A stretch of DNA of 64,000 nt from Pestalotiopsis fici W106-1 (Eukaryota > Ascomycota > Sordariomycetes > Amphisphaeriales > Sporocadaceae): contig NW_006917097.1 in the NCBI RefSeq assembly GCF_000516985.1, forward strand, positions 1,302,001 to 1,366,000, written 5' to 3'. Position numbers and translations under genes: made by a program. Positions 12,454-22,695 of the stretch are shown in pieces. The first letter of the stretch is position 1, and the number at the start of each line of letters is the position of its first letter. The notes under the pieces are model-generated. The model searched no databases. It was given only the letters and a program-made list of their open reading frames with translations, and was not told the DNA's origin.

Positions 12454-14149
12454 CTAGGGCTTCCATCGCCAGGCTGGATGCTTCCATTCTAAATCCCTGA
12501 TCTGTTCGTCTGTGAGGTCGCTTAGCTCAGCATCAACATCGCGACCCCTCCTCTCGCGATTATCACGGTGCATCCAGAAATAAGTCAGTGTACTGAATAT
12601 CAGAATCAGGCTCGACGCGGCAAGGTTGAGACTGTTTCCAATCTTGTAGTCGGGCTTGTCCCTATCAATGTAGCTCCAAGTCGAAATGAGCCCTCCCACA
12701 TTGCCAAAGAGCATATTCACGGCCAACGCAACACTTCGGGATGTATCGCTCGAGGTTTGAATGGCGGCTTGTGCGTTGGTCAGCGCGCCCAGACCAAACG
12801 CTGTGCTCATGATCAGAAATGTGGCCACGTATCGCGCTGTCGAATTGTTTGTCGCTAGGTAAATGATGAAACCCAGCATCACTGGTGGTGCCGAGATGAT
12901 GAAGAACTTTTGTCTCTTGTCCTGCCTCCAGCCCAGATACGGTATCAAGAGCGTGAATATGGCTCCGAAAACATAGGGCGGCGCAGTGAGCAATTGTTGT
13001 TGCACGATAGAGTAGCCTCGGCTAGCAGGAAAGATGTTGCTAATGATTGTCGGTAGGAAAAAGGCCAAGCCCTGCACAGTTATCTGTTCCAAGAGGAAGA
13101 TCCAGCCAGTGGCCAGGACGACAGGGTTCCAAATTCCCAGCCAGACCTTGCGATGTGAGAACTGGTCCAGTAGAGCGGTTTGGGCTATGCGTTCCGATTT
13201 GACTCTCGCTATCGCGAGGTCTTTTTCCTCTTTGGTCAGCCACCGCGCTGATTCAGGGCGATCTGTGAGAAAGACAAAGGCCATGACGGAAATGGCAATT
13301 GTGACTAGGCCTTCCACGAAAAATATCATTCTCCACGAGTCTAGCGCTCCAATATTGGACATGCTGGTAATGGCCGATGCAAGGAGTCCACCGAAAGCGC
13401 CTGCTGTGGGAGACATTACAATGAAGACGGCGACTCGAAATGTGAACTCGGATCTGCGATACCTGTGTCATGTTTAGATTCCGAGAGTTTCCGAGTGTTG
13501 GGACGAGTGCTTTTACCATCGGGACAGGTAGTATGACATGCCAGGCATGACACCAGACTCAAACATTCCAAGTAGAAAACGTACGGCACAGGCCTGTTGT
13601 AGGTTCTGTACATAGGCAAAAGCCAAAGACATGGCACCAAAACCTAGGGTCAGAAACGGCAAAAACCACCCAGGTCCGATCCATTTACAAGCCAGGTTGC
13701 TGGGAATCTCAAAGATGATGTAAGAAACGTAAAAGAGGGAAGCCAATATGTTGTAGTCATATGCGCCCGTCATATCGAGGTCTTTTTGCAGTCCGACGAT
13801 TTTGGCATTGCCTGGAGAACCATGAGTTTGCGCGACCATGGAAAATAATAGAGGTCATTCATACCAAGATTAGCTCGATCAATAAAGCAAAACAGGTACA
13901 TGATTGCTACAACTGGTAGAATTGCCCAGTCGATCTTCTTCCTCAACCGTGACTCCTCATCCGAGTCGAGCGGCGTCAAGGGATGTCCATACCTGGACTC
14001 GCATCAGTACTGATCAAAATTGTGACAGCTTTGGTGTCCCTGCCTTACTTGTCTGTTGCGACGGCACCGCGCTCAGCAGCGCTGTGAACATCCTTTACTT
14101 CGGATCCCTTTCGGGAAACGTCTTCCTTGGATACTTCCTTGGAATCCAT
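12454..14149 (-). CDS. MFS transporter, allantoate permease (Dal5)-like
   Basis: Four exons (14149-14049, 13992-13865, 13811-13517, 13462-12454) with introns of 56, 53 and 54 nt; 510 aa. A charged cytosolic N-terminus (MDSKEVSKEDVSRKG) is followed by KIDWAILPVVAIMYLFCFIDRANLG, the classic first helix of the anion:cation symporter/Dal5 family. Next come IFEIPSNLACKWIGPGWFLP, RFLLGMFESGVMPGMSYYLS, a long central loop, and six more helices. It should be a plasma-membrane symporter for a small organic acid, vitamin or allantoate-like solute. The start codon was chosen because the first exon supplies the usual acidic N-tail. It lies beside CYP-A, so product export or precursor uptake for the block is possible but unproven. 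Confidence 0.92.
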
Positions 14150-15263
14150 GATGCGCTCCAAAAAGCAGGAAAAGAACACAAAGACGAGAGAAAAAAGGAC
14201 GTGAATACGAAATAGGACTGCCGTAAATGTGAAAGAATAGGTGACTACATTTTAGGGATGGTGCAGAGTATTTCAATCATGGCAAACCAAGAACCTTTTC
14301 CCGCTCGAGATTGATATTAGTAATTCAAGCCATTGCCAAGCAGGAACAACTAAGAGGTGCATGGTCGCCTGTCAGTCCCAAACGATGTCACCTTGAACAT
14401 GTCCCGTCCTTTCCCTTCTCATCATAAACCAGTCTGGGCATTGGCTAGACTCGTATGCATCGGGGCACGCCTCTGGAAGCGCCGTCCTTCTTGGCTGACT
14501 CTCTATGCAGCCCTTTGCAGGACAATTAAGCTTTATAGTCCCCATGCCTATTGATCGAGGTCTAGTTTCACCTGTAAAGCCTCCCACAACTTGGGGAGGC
14601 GTTTAGAGTTTTAAGCCGCCGCGAAGCTTTCACATTCAAGCCTCCCCTGCATGCTTGGCGCAGGAAACCAATGAACGCCACGGGTAGAATAAACTGGGGC
14701 TCGACTCAGAAAGTGGTTGCAAATAACTCCGCAAGACCCGATAGTCATGCCGTTTATGCGAACGAGGATTTGAGCTTTCTTTCAGCTCGGTCGAATTAAC
14801 CAGTCTCAGTTGTCCTTTAAGCGATTATAGACTATTCATCGACGATCGGCAAAGCGATCGGCAGAGGATGGATAACGCTCCCCGGCCGTTGAACATGACA
14901 GGCGGGCGGGGCACATGTGTGATATAGTGCAAGGAGACATCAGTCTCGTGGGATTTTGAACATTTTAAAATTGGTGCAAGGCAGCTAGTCAAAGTTGCAG
15001 TGAAAGACGATCCCGACGGACATGGGATTTAAAGAATGCCAGCATGGATTTCAACCAATCACTATCGATGCACTTGAAAGCAATGCGTTCTATTACATGG
15101 CCAAAAGAAGAACCGTGATTGTCTGCCGTGAAAAGGCTGAAAGACAGACAGACGTTCCGAAACCAAGGGTATCATTATTCATCAGAAACTCGCCCACGGC
15201 CGTAATGCGCCCCCCTACGCCACAATGTATCTCATTTCGCCCAAACACTATTGCCAGCTTGCA
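14150..15263. other. intergenic region with small inverted repeat
   Basis: About 1.1 kb with no supported gene. It contains an inverted repeat at 14579-14600 and two near-identical copies of CGATCGGCA around 14842-14862. Other frames are unsupported. Confidence 0.4.
14579..14600. repeat. short perfect inverted repeat
   Basis: GCCTCCC at 14579-14585 and GGGAGGC at 14594-14600, separated by 8 nt, form a perfect 7-bp stem. It could be a regulator-binding palindrome (CCTCCC resembles a stress-type element) or chance. Confidence 0.5.
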
Positions 15264-16217
15264 TCATGTCTGAATGATGAGACTTGCAACCTCACCAAGC
15301 CCTGCTTCAGCACTAACGAGATCTTCTCCATCATGGTGGGCATCATTGTCCATGACCATGCCCACGTGGTCGCCATCCAGGGTGCTCGTGTCCGGCACAA
15401 AAGACTGGTCGGGAAATGTTGTGGTGCTGTTTGTGTAGGCGCTTGGATCAAATGGCTTGGCCGGCTTCTTCTCCCACTTTGTTTTCGGTGCCCATTCAAG
15501 CGCAGTGATATGTGGATGTCTTCGAAGCCAATGGCCAACCCACTGCTTGCCTAGCTTCTGACCGGGATTGCTCTTATCCAGGACCTTTGAAGCCAGCTCG
15601 TAAATCTGGTCCTTTGTTGGGGGAAATCCCAACTCGCATTGAGCGTGTGCCCAGTCGACTAGCAGATTCTCCTGCTTGAGCGTGAGACGTGCCAAATCTG
15701 CCTTGAGCTCCCTTGGTGGTCGGCCTCTTGTCCTCGAGTTGAGATTGCTGTAGGGAACGCCAAACTGTCTTGCGGCTTCTGAAGCGTGCGTCCCCGAGGC
15801 CACGGCAGCTACGGCTTGTTCCATGTCGGCCTCGGTCCATGTATAGCGGGTGGCTATCCGATTCTTTCGCGTTGCCTGCAGCGGTGGGAGATTTGGACAA
15901 TTGTCGCCGAGCTTTTCGGCCAATGTCGTTTTTGGGACATTGTAGGTCATTGAAGCCTTGCGCAGCGACATGCCCTCTTCCCTCACAGCCCTCATGGCGC
16001 GCTCAAAGTCCTCTTGCGAATAAGCCTTGTACCTAATGCCGGCACGTCGACTGCCCGCGAGCGGACGCGGTTCATAAGGAGGCAGGTCAGGGGGAACCTG
16101 CAGATCCTGCAGACTCTGGTCCTGCAAATCCTCAGCAGCCAGGCTGGGATCGAGGTTACTGGTTAAGCCATCATTCAAGCTGGGATCCAAATTTGGATCC
16201 ATATTGAGTAGACTCAT
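15264..16217 (-). CDS. CENP-B/Psq-type HTH DNA-binding protein
   Basis: Single exon, 317 aa. The N-terminus is acidic and repetitive (DPNLDP, DPSLND, LDPSLA). Two Psq-like helix-turn-helix units follow: AVREEGMSLRKASMTYNVP (about 75-105) and AVASGTHASEAARQFGVP (about 135-165), the second with a GRPP AT-hook-like tail. A CENP-B-type HTH comes next (LTLKQENLLVDWAHAQ to VGHWLRRHP, about 175-235). The pogo/Tc5 DDE endonuclease domain that normally follows is absent: the protein ends in a low-complexity acidic tail. It therefore looks like the DNA-binding half of a pogo-class transposase kept as a cellular DNA-binding protein. The frame is intact and I saw no terminal inverted repeats around it. 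Alternatively it is a young truncated transposon copy, but the clean frame argues against that. Confidence 0.85.
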   Translation of the reverse strand: MSLLNMDPNLDPSLNDGLTSNLDPSLAAEDLQDQSLQDLQVPPDLPPYEPRPLAGSRRAGIRYKAYSQEDFERAMRAVREEGMSLRKASMTYNVPKTTLAEKLGDNCPNLPPLQATRKNRIATRYTWTEADMEQAVAAVASGTHASEAARQFGVPYSNLNSRTRGRPPRELKADLARLTLKQENLLVDWAHAQCELGFPPTKDQIYELASKVLDKSNPGQKLGKQWVGHWLRRHPHITALEWAPKTKWEKKPAKPFDPSAYTNSTTTFPDQSFVPDTSTLDGDHVGMVMDNDAHHDGEDLVSAEAGLGEVASLIIQT

Positions 16218-16632
16218 GGCCGACTGATGGTATATAGACTTTCCAGGGATAGGTGCAAGATTCTGGACAGTATTCGGTCAAGCCAAAGTGGCCTGCCAGT
16301 GTCCTAAATCGCGCGTTCTGACGATGTTCGTTGCCCATGACAATTCAGCCAATCAAGAGCTGCGCTTGTGCTGTCGCCCCGCATTTACAGATAAGCTTTG
16401 CGATAATCGGCATCAGTGTCCCGTCATTGTCCAATTTGACAACGCAGATTTCCCATCAACTTATTTCAGTGTCCCGAACAACTTTCTTTGGACAGTCATA
16501 CTAGCTTAAAATACAACTATATTCTCCATCACTAACGTAGGAACAATTGTAATAAATCAAGTAAACGTACGTACAAGTTTTGATTGCCGATTCATCCCAG
16601 TGAGAATCACCACGCCCAACAACTTCAAATCA
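16218..16632. other. intergenic region, nothing recognised
   Basis: About 415 bp between two same-strand genes. It likely holds the promoter of the CENP-B-type gene and the 3' UTR of the solute-binding protein gene. Confidence 0.4.
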
Positions 16633-17607
16633 TTATGCTGTGCTAGATTTATTTGACCTTGCTTCAGCAAGAACACTCGCATCAATCATTGTCGCCAGAA
16701 CATCCTTGGAAATCGGACTTCGTCGGTCTACTTTGGCCACCCACTGATCCTCGGGTACGAGCACGTCGAGTAGATTTGATGCAAGTCCTCCACTCCAGTC
16801 ATGCACTGGCCAGACGGCCTTCACTACCGCCTCGTTCATATTCATCGTTTTCGCAACGCGGGGAATGACCGACGCTGATTGATTTGTGAATAACTGAGCC
16901 GTCTGGTCCAGAGCGCGGAGGTAGGCCACTATATCTTTGCGTGTGCTCGCATTCTGCAGCTTCTCGGCTGTCGTGTACAGATTGTAGACCTCCTGATAGA
17001 CGGTCTTGTTCTGGAAAACAACTGCATCGGATCCAAGTACCTCAATCGCTAGCTCGAGTGTTGGCTCCCACATTCCAACCGCGGCAACAGATCCATGCGC
17101 AAGCATATATGGCAGAGTGCCAGCTCCGCATGGTGCCGAGTTGCAGTTGCTGCCAGACACGACCGTGTAGTCCGAGTCTGCAAGCCCGCCAGCGGTAGAC
17201 AGGTATCGCTGCACGAAATAAGCGGCCGAGGTGCTTGGAATCGTCCCAATCTTCTTGCCCTTGAGATCCGACAGTGATGTAACGCCGGCTTTGTTGCTTG
17301 CTACAAGTCGGTACGCGACCTCCACCACGGTGTATATGATCCGGAGGTTCTTGTGGTTTGCATATTGCCGCAGTGCTTGAGTTTCGGCATTGCCAGCGAG
17401 ATCAATGTTGGAGCTGCCGAAAAGATCGGCCACTCCTCCATTGACAACTTGCGCGTCACCCTTGTAGTAATCCTGGGTCGCAACAAGCAAGGGATTATAC
17501 TCGAGGACATTGAATGAACCTGCAATCTTGAGCGCAGTAACCAGTGGTGCCAACAGGAACCACGCCAGTGCCGCAGCGGCCTGGAATTGTTTGAGAAGCC
17601 TACTCAT
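16633..17607 (-). CDS. secreted SsuA/THI5-like solute-binding protein
   Basis: Single exon, 324 aa from the ATG at 17607, chosen because it places a signal peptide directly at the N-terminus (MSRLLKQFQ, then a hydrophobic core AAAALAWFLLAPLVTA). The mature part is a type II periplasmic-binding fold of the SsuA/NMT1 kind: GSFNVLEYNPLLVATQ, NGGVADLFGSSNIDLAGNAE, SDLKGKKIGTIPSTSAAYF, and the hinge GMWEPTLELAIEVLG. In bacteria such proteins feed sulfonate, nitrate or thiamin-precursor ABC importers. Fungi lack those importers, so an extracellular ligand-binding or scavenging role is inferred. Several N-glycosylation sequons (NKT, NAS, NQS) fit passage through the secretory pathway. No ABC permease lies nearby. 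Ancient bacterial transfer is possible. Confidence 0.85.
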   Translation of the reverse strand: MSRLLKQFQAAAALAWFLLAPLVTALKIAGSFNVLEYNPLLVATQDYYKGDAQVVNGGVADLFGSSNIDLAGNAETQALRQYANHKNLRIIYTVVEVAYRLVASNKAGVTSLSDLKGKKIGTIPSTSAAYFVQRYLSTAGGLADSDYTVVSGSNCNSAPCGAGTLPYMLAHGSVAAVGMWEPTLELAIEVLGSDAVVFQNKTVYQEVYNLYTTAEKLQNASTRKDIVAYLRALDQTAQLFTNQSASVIPRVAKTMNMNEAVVKAVWPVHDWSGGLASNLLDVLVPEDQWVAKVDRRSPISKDVLATMIDASVLAEARSNKSSTA

Positions 17608-17683
17608 GTTTATTGGCAAAGAAGAACACGACAATGACCTCTAATATCAAGAAACAACAATTTCATGAAATGGCGATTGCGAG

Positions 17684-17689
17684 TATATA
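17684..17689 (-). promoter_or_regulatory. TATA-like element of the solute-binding protein gene
   Basis: TATATA on the minus strand about 77 bp upstream of the ATG at 17607. Position and sequence fit a core promoter. Confidence 0.45.
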
Positions 17690-18649
17690 ACTACAGTTCT
17701 CTGTGCTGAATTCATCCAAGCGGGGCAAATGAGCCCGCGCCGGCAGTCGTATTATGAGGTAAAAGCCAAGTCCCGACTGGTTGTACCGGTTATTATTGAT
17801 ATTGGAACAATCTCACGAGACCGGTAGTTGCGATTGGCCGTAACAAGATTCAGTCCCTTCTCAAGTTAATATTTGTGTAGTACAGATGAAATCCAAATGA
17901 CGATTTTAATCTCTGGAATCCGAAGGTACACTCAGCTTGCCAGCCAGGGCTTTCAGCAAGGCTATTGTGCTATAACGGATAATTTTGTAGCCATTCTATA
18001 CAGACTTGACAGAGTAAGAGCACCAGTATATGAACATCACCATGTTGCTTTTTGCGACAGTCTATAGCGTCGACAGCATCTCAGAAATGATTCACTGGAC
18101 GGCATCCGGTAAACTCAATGGGGCCGCAGAAAGGCTCCGCGAGAGAATTCGAGTTAAGGTTAATTTGACTCGCGTTGCAATTGGAGATCGCCATCGATGC
18201 AAGTTCTCTGAAGGCTTTGGAAATGATAACCGCTCGAGCTCCGTTGATTGGATAGTTAGATCGCAATTGAGTTGGCACGTAGTGCGTCAGCCAATCGGTA
18301 TACTCGTGCATATTGGTCCTGGTTGCGTTGCGGTGGTACAAGCAAGTAGGAATGAAGGACCAGTCCTGGATATGCATCGGAGTGTCCCATTCTGTAGCTC
18401 AACACACCCACACATATGTATTGTTTCTCATCCCGCTGTTCCCACATTGAGTCCTCTGAGATGTAGCCTTACCATCACGACACGCTCTGAAATACCCAGA
18501 TGCATGATGCCCCCGGTGTCGATACCCGTACAAATCTCTTCAAGTGTGTCCAGAACCTGCTTTTCCGAGACTCCCAAATACAGCTCAACTCATCACCATC
18601 GCCAGCGCTTTAGAACTTTTACTATAAGTCGCATGTCCATGTATCCATC
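17690..18649. other. divergent intergenic region, nothing recognised
   Basis: About 1 kb between divergent genes. An ACTATAAG element at about 18620 may serve the downstream surface-protein gene. An open frame at 18030-18686 has no recognisable features. Confidence 0.4.
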
Positions 18650-19876
18650 ATGTCGACATCGACTCCGTCTTCATCACCCGTTGTGATAGCTCCAACCGGC
18701 GTAACGGAAACTCAGGCAGTGGCAACAACAACAGGCGCAGGGGTTATTCCCATAACGACGTCCAGCGTAACGGAAATTCAGAATACGCAGACAAGCACAA
18801 TAGTTCACAATATCACGGATATTGGTTTTACTAACACAGAGTCTTCAAGGCTATCAGCCCTGACCACGACATTTATTCCGCCAACATCCTGTTATAATCG
18901 CTATTATATAGATAGCTCGGCTAACGGCGGGGGAGTCATAACAAGCGGAACTCTGGACCCAATGTTCAAGTCCTGTCAAGGCGATGGCAGCGGCGAATTC
19001 TTTTACAGCCCGGGAATGTGCCCTGGAAATATGCAGATCAATGTCATGGAGTCTGATGGAGATCATTTCACAGAGTTTTGTTGCCAAAGGTGAGTTTACT
19101 TGTTTTCACGCTGCGAAAGAGGGATGCTAATGTTATCCTTGTCAAGTGGGTTCAGCTGGGACCCTCGAGGCTGTGCGTCACTGATGACCACCGGCAGTAC
19201 AGCTGTCCCTATTCTCCCTGTAACACAATCCTTCACGACCACAATCACTGTAACCGGCTTTGTGGCCGTTCATAGCCCCGTCGTCGTTCTCTGGGCTTCT
19301 TCAGATTTAAGTCTATTCCCGGCCGACGTAGCCTCCAGACGATCCGCCCTGTTTCCGACTTCCAATACTACCTCGAACACTAATATAAATTCGATCGACT
19401 TGACTAACTCGACGGACTCGACGAGTTCCAAGACAGGTACAGGCCTGAGCCAACCGGCTAGGATAGGAATTGGCCTTGGTGTCGCCTTGGGCAGCATTAC
19501 CATATTCATAGTTGTTTCAGCGTGGTTATTCAAAGTGAGACGAAGAAGAAAGCGGCTCCTCATGCAACCGCGCAATAATGCAGGAGAACTAGACGGAACG
19601 CAACCACTTTGGAAGCGATTCTTTGGTCGTGAATGGAGATCAGAGCTTGACCAGGATGGACCGACAGCCGAACTGGCGGCAGACCCGGAACCAGCAGAGT
19701 TGGCGACTAGCCAAGTGCCAGCAGAGCTACCAGGTTCCTACCGTTATCGTGAGCCTGCGACCGGAGCTGCTGAGAACAAACCTGGCGAGGGAAAAGTCAA
19801 AGAGAAGCAAGGCGACGAGAGGAAAGTTGATGAGCGAGCCAATGAAAAGAAGGACCATGAAAGGTCTGCATACTGA
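18650..19876 (+). CDS. single-pass Ser/Thr-rich surface protein, Mid2-like
   Basis: Two exons (18650-19089, 19147-19876) with a 57-nt intron; 389 aa. The outer part starts with a Ser/Thr/Val-rich stretch, then a Cys-containing module (SCYNRYYID, FKSCQGDG, GMCPGNM, EFCCQSG FSWDPRGCAS). An Asn/Ser/Thr linker with many N-glycosylation sequons follows, then one transmembrane helix (about 253-276, IGIGLGVALGSITIFIVVSA) with a basic stop-transfer RRRRKR. The cytosolic tail (about 110 aa) is charged, and Glu/Lys-rich at its end. This is the layout of fungal Mid2/WSC-type wall sensors, although no WSC domain is present and no N-terminal signal peptide is visible. The helix may therefore act as a reverse signal anchor, or a 5' exon is missing. 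The exact family is not recognised. Confidence 0.75.
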
Positions 19877-20425
19877 GAAGCTTTAGGTAGGGGTCGTATT
19901 CGATCGTGGCAAGCTCCAACGGAAACTGGCACATATATCCCAGATAAAAACAACGGACGACCAAGTACAAAGCAAGGGCATACTTTCCACGGTTGCAAAG
20001 AGAACCCCAATTGACACCTTGATATTGTGGCTCACACTGTATCAGTTGCTGTGACATTGGTGGTCAAACTCACACAAATAGCAAGCCCGTGCACATCGTG
20101 TGATTATGTAAAAACTCACACGCTGTTGTTGATTTGCCGCAACGGCGCTCTAATCTGCCCGCGGTCTTGTTCTGATATACACTTATAGTAGTTGTACAAT
20201 GCCCCAGGTTTTCGTCTAACCAGCACATGAGCCAGAACCAGGAAAATCATGTAAACGTCCGAGCCATAAACGCCAGGCCATGCCAATTGCCAAGTCGAGT
20301 GAAGATTGTTTTGTAGAAGTTGATATTGCGGCAAACAGTGCCGCTTTTAGTAGTCGTGATCGTAACCAAATCATCGAGGTCGGTACGCACGCGCTTCGTA
20401 ATATTCAAGTTGATGTCTCGGGCGA
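19877..20425. other. convergent intergenic region, nothing recognised
   Basis: About 550 bp between the surface-protein gene and PAM16. It probably holds the two 3' UTRs. No supported frame. Confidence 0.4.
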
Positions 20426-20943
20426 TCACCGGTCCTTGTACACCTTGGGCTTCCACCCCTCTTGGACCTCTGCTTCTTGAGCAGCTTTTTCCATGGCCGG
20501 CTTAATCTCGGCCTCGTATCGTTCCCTCGCTCTCAGCACCTTGCTCTGCAAATAGAAGCTACCGCCTTTCTCTGGGTTGTTTGCGTCAAATAGCTTCTTG
20601 AACCGCTCCATGACCTCGTCCAAGTTGGCCTTGCCGCCCTGTGGCGGCTTAACGTTGAGGATTTTGCAGGCCTCATCGAGAGTCATGCCGCTGCTCAGAC
20701 TGGCGCGAGCAGCGGCGGCATTTGGGTCGAGCTTTGCTTGCGCACGCTGGTACTGGGAGGATGCTTGTGCTTGCTTGTAGGCCTCGGCAAAGGCACGACC
20801 GATGGTACGGGAGCCGATGACGACGACTTGTGTGATGAGACGGTAGGCCTGTAGATGATGTTAGTAAGAGTTGTTGTGTTGGATGCCGAAGGCTTGCAAG
20901 GGGAGAATGGCTCGGAAATCTGCAGGTGAGTAAAACGTACCAT
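20426..20943 (-). CDS. PAM16: PAM16/TIM16, mitochondrial import motor subunit
   Basis: Subunit of the presequence-translocase import motor on the matrix side of the inner mitochondrial membrane. It pairs with the J-protein Pam14/18 and restrains its stimulation of mtHsp70. The first coding exon is only the ATG (20943-20941); a 92-nt GTACGT...CTACAG intron (20849-20940) follows, then 20848-20426; 141 aa. The protein starts M-AYRLITQVVVIGSRTIGRAF, a hydrophobic targeting segment. It continues with QAQASSQYQRAQAKLDP and the J-like domain MTLDEACKILNVKP, FKKLFDANNPEKGGSFYLQS and KVLRARERYEAE. As in the family, the J-like domain lacks HPD. It is head-to-head with YIP1. Very secure despite the odd exon 1. 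Confidence 0.95.
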
Positions 20944-21693
20944 TGCGCCGATGGATCCAAAGAACTGACAATGAAGTAGTCCAGGTAGATGCGAAGAATG
21001 GACAGGTGTCTGTTGCAATAAAGTGCACAATGCACGATGCGATAGTAGAATTGCACTTGAGTTGGGGCGGGAAAAAAAGAGAGTAGATCAAATGAACCCT
21101 CGGAATCGCCTCTTTCGCATACAACCGGCGGGCATGCGGACAAGCGCCATCGCTCGATGGAAGGTCAAAGAGGCGCTGGGGACGGGAATTTTTGGTCGGC
21201 TGGAAAATCTTTTGCGCCGATAATGTAGCGTCAAGCTTAACTACAGCGGCCGTTCCGTCGCATTGGATAGGTGCATGTGGTGCCAGGTAGGTACTCGTTA
21301 GGTAAGCAGGTGCACGGACTAGACTCCAGTGGACAGGCAAGCAACCACCATCCTTGCCAAAAGTGGTGAGCTGGCGTCAGGTTGCTGCTTTCCAGAGCTG
21401 CGGGCGCTTCAAACCTCCAATTGACACCCGGTTGCCTTTTAATTCTACAAACACCTTGTTCTATTTCCATTCTTACAGACGACATACTGCCGCTCTTGCA
21501 ACGCTTGCACCACTCGGTCGCATAACTTCCATCATTATATCCCAAATTGAACAACACCAGCATTGTCTAAAGTTCAAGTCACTCATTCAAACAATCCTAC
21601 GCCTTTGGCGCAACATTCCCTTGATTTCAGACCCTCTTTTGACTTTCCCCTGTTACATCACTTCACAGAGGTAGCTGCTTCTGCCACAGCACA
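20944..21693. promoter_or_regulatory. bidirectional promoter region, PAM16 / YIP1
   Basis: About 750 bp between two divergent housekeeping genes. It includes GC-rich and pyrimidine-rich tracts and no TATA box, as is usual for housekeeping promoters. PAM16's 5' UTR ends directly at its ATG exon. Confidence 0.45.
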
Positions 21694-22695
21694 ATGTCGC
21701 AGTACTACGGAGGACCTCCTCAGAACCAATACGGCGGCGGCGCTGCTGCTCAAAACCTACAATTCTACCCGTCCTCCTACTCGCCCGGCATCCAGAGCCA
21801 CGGAACACCGTCACAGTCGAGCTATGGCTACGGAGGTGGGAGCACAAGCTATGGAGGGTTTGGCGGCGCATCAGCACCCGGGGTCAGTGGACGTATGGGG
21901 GAGCAAGGAGGACTGAGGACGGGCTGGATTGCTGCTTTCTCGACAGAGGGTTACGAGAATGAGCCACCATTGTTGGAGGAGCTTGGTATCAACTTTGACC
22001 ACATCCAGCGCAAGGTAAGTGCCCTACACCTGACGGCCTTGGGAATCTGTTATTCATCTCATGGGGCATATGCTAATACATGGACTCTCTAGACTTTTGC
22101 CGTCCTCAACCCCTTTGCCCGTATCGATCAACATCTCATGGACGATTCCGACCTCGGAGGCCCGATTCTCTTCTTCATCATGTTTGGCTTCTTCCTTCTT
22201 TTCAGCGGCAAGGTCCATTTCGGATATATCTACGGTCTGGCCTTGATGGGCTGCATCTTGTTACACTACATCCTGTCGCTCATGACCCCCGACGGACCCT
22301 CGTCGCCTTCGCCCTCACACGCAGCTCCTCAATACTCGGGCGGTGGATATCCTGGCGATCCGTCCGGTGCTGATGGGAAGGGACACCTGAGTAGCACTCT
22401 GACTCTCGCCAGGAGTGCTAGCGTGCTGGGCTACTGTCTCCTACCTCTTGTCCTCACAAGTTTGGTTGGAATTGTCTTTCCCATGGACACTGTCATTGGC
22501 TATGTCCTCACGAGTGCCGCCATTGTGTGGTGCACAACGAGCGCAAGTGGAATCTTTTGCGCCGTCGGCCGTATGCGTGGAATGCGGGGACTGGTCGCAT
22601 ATCCATTGGCTCTCTTCTACGTCGGCTTTGGTATCATGAGTATTTTCAGCAGCAGGGGTTCTGGTCGTCTTGGTAAGGCAGCGGGTGTACCATAA
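21694..22695 (+). CDS. YIP1: Yip1, Golgi/ER Rab-interacting membrane protein
   Basis: Two exons (21694-22014, 22093-22695; 78-nt intron); 307 aa. Yip1 proteins bind prenylated Ypt/Rab GTPases and act in COPII vesicle formation. The N-terminal cytosolic region is Gly/Tyr/Ser/Gln-rich (MSQYYGGPPQNQYGGG). It is followed by the family hallmark EPPLLEELGINFDHIQRKT and LNPFARIDQHLMDDSDLGGP. The membrane domain has about five helices: ILFFIMFGFFLLFSGKVHFG, YIYGLALMGCILLHYIL, SVLGYCLLPLVLTSLVGI, and others. The donor GTAAGT follows the QRK codons exactly. With PAM16 it forms a conserved-looking housekeeping island between accessory regions. Confidence 0.95.

Noticed and set aside
16633..17634. Longer start for the solute-binding protein at 17634
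   Set aside because: It would add MSCSSLPIN-like polar residues before the signal peptide; the ATG at 17607 gives a normal signal sequence.
18030..18686. 218-codon frame before the surface-protein gene
   Set aside because: No domain, no signal peptide, Ser/His-rich noise-like translation that overlaps the next gene's start.
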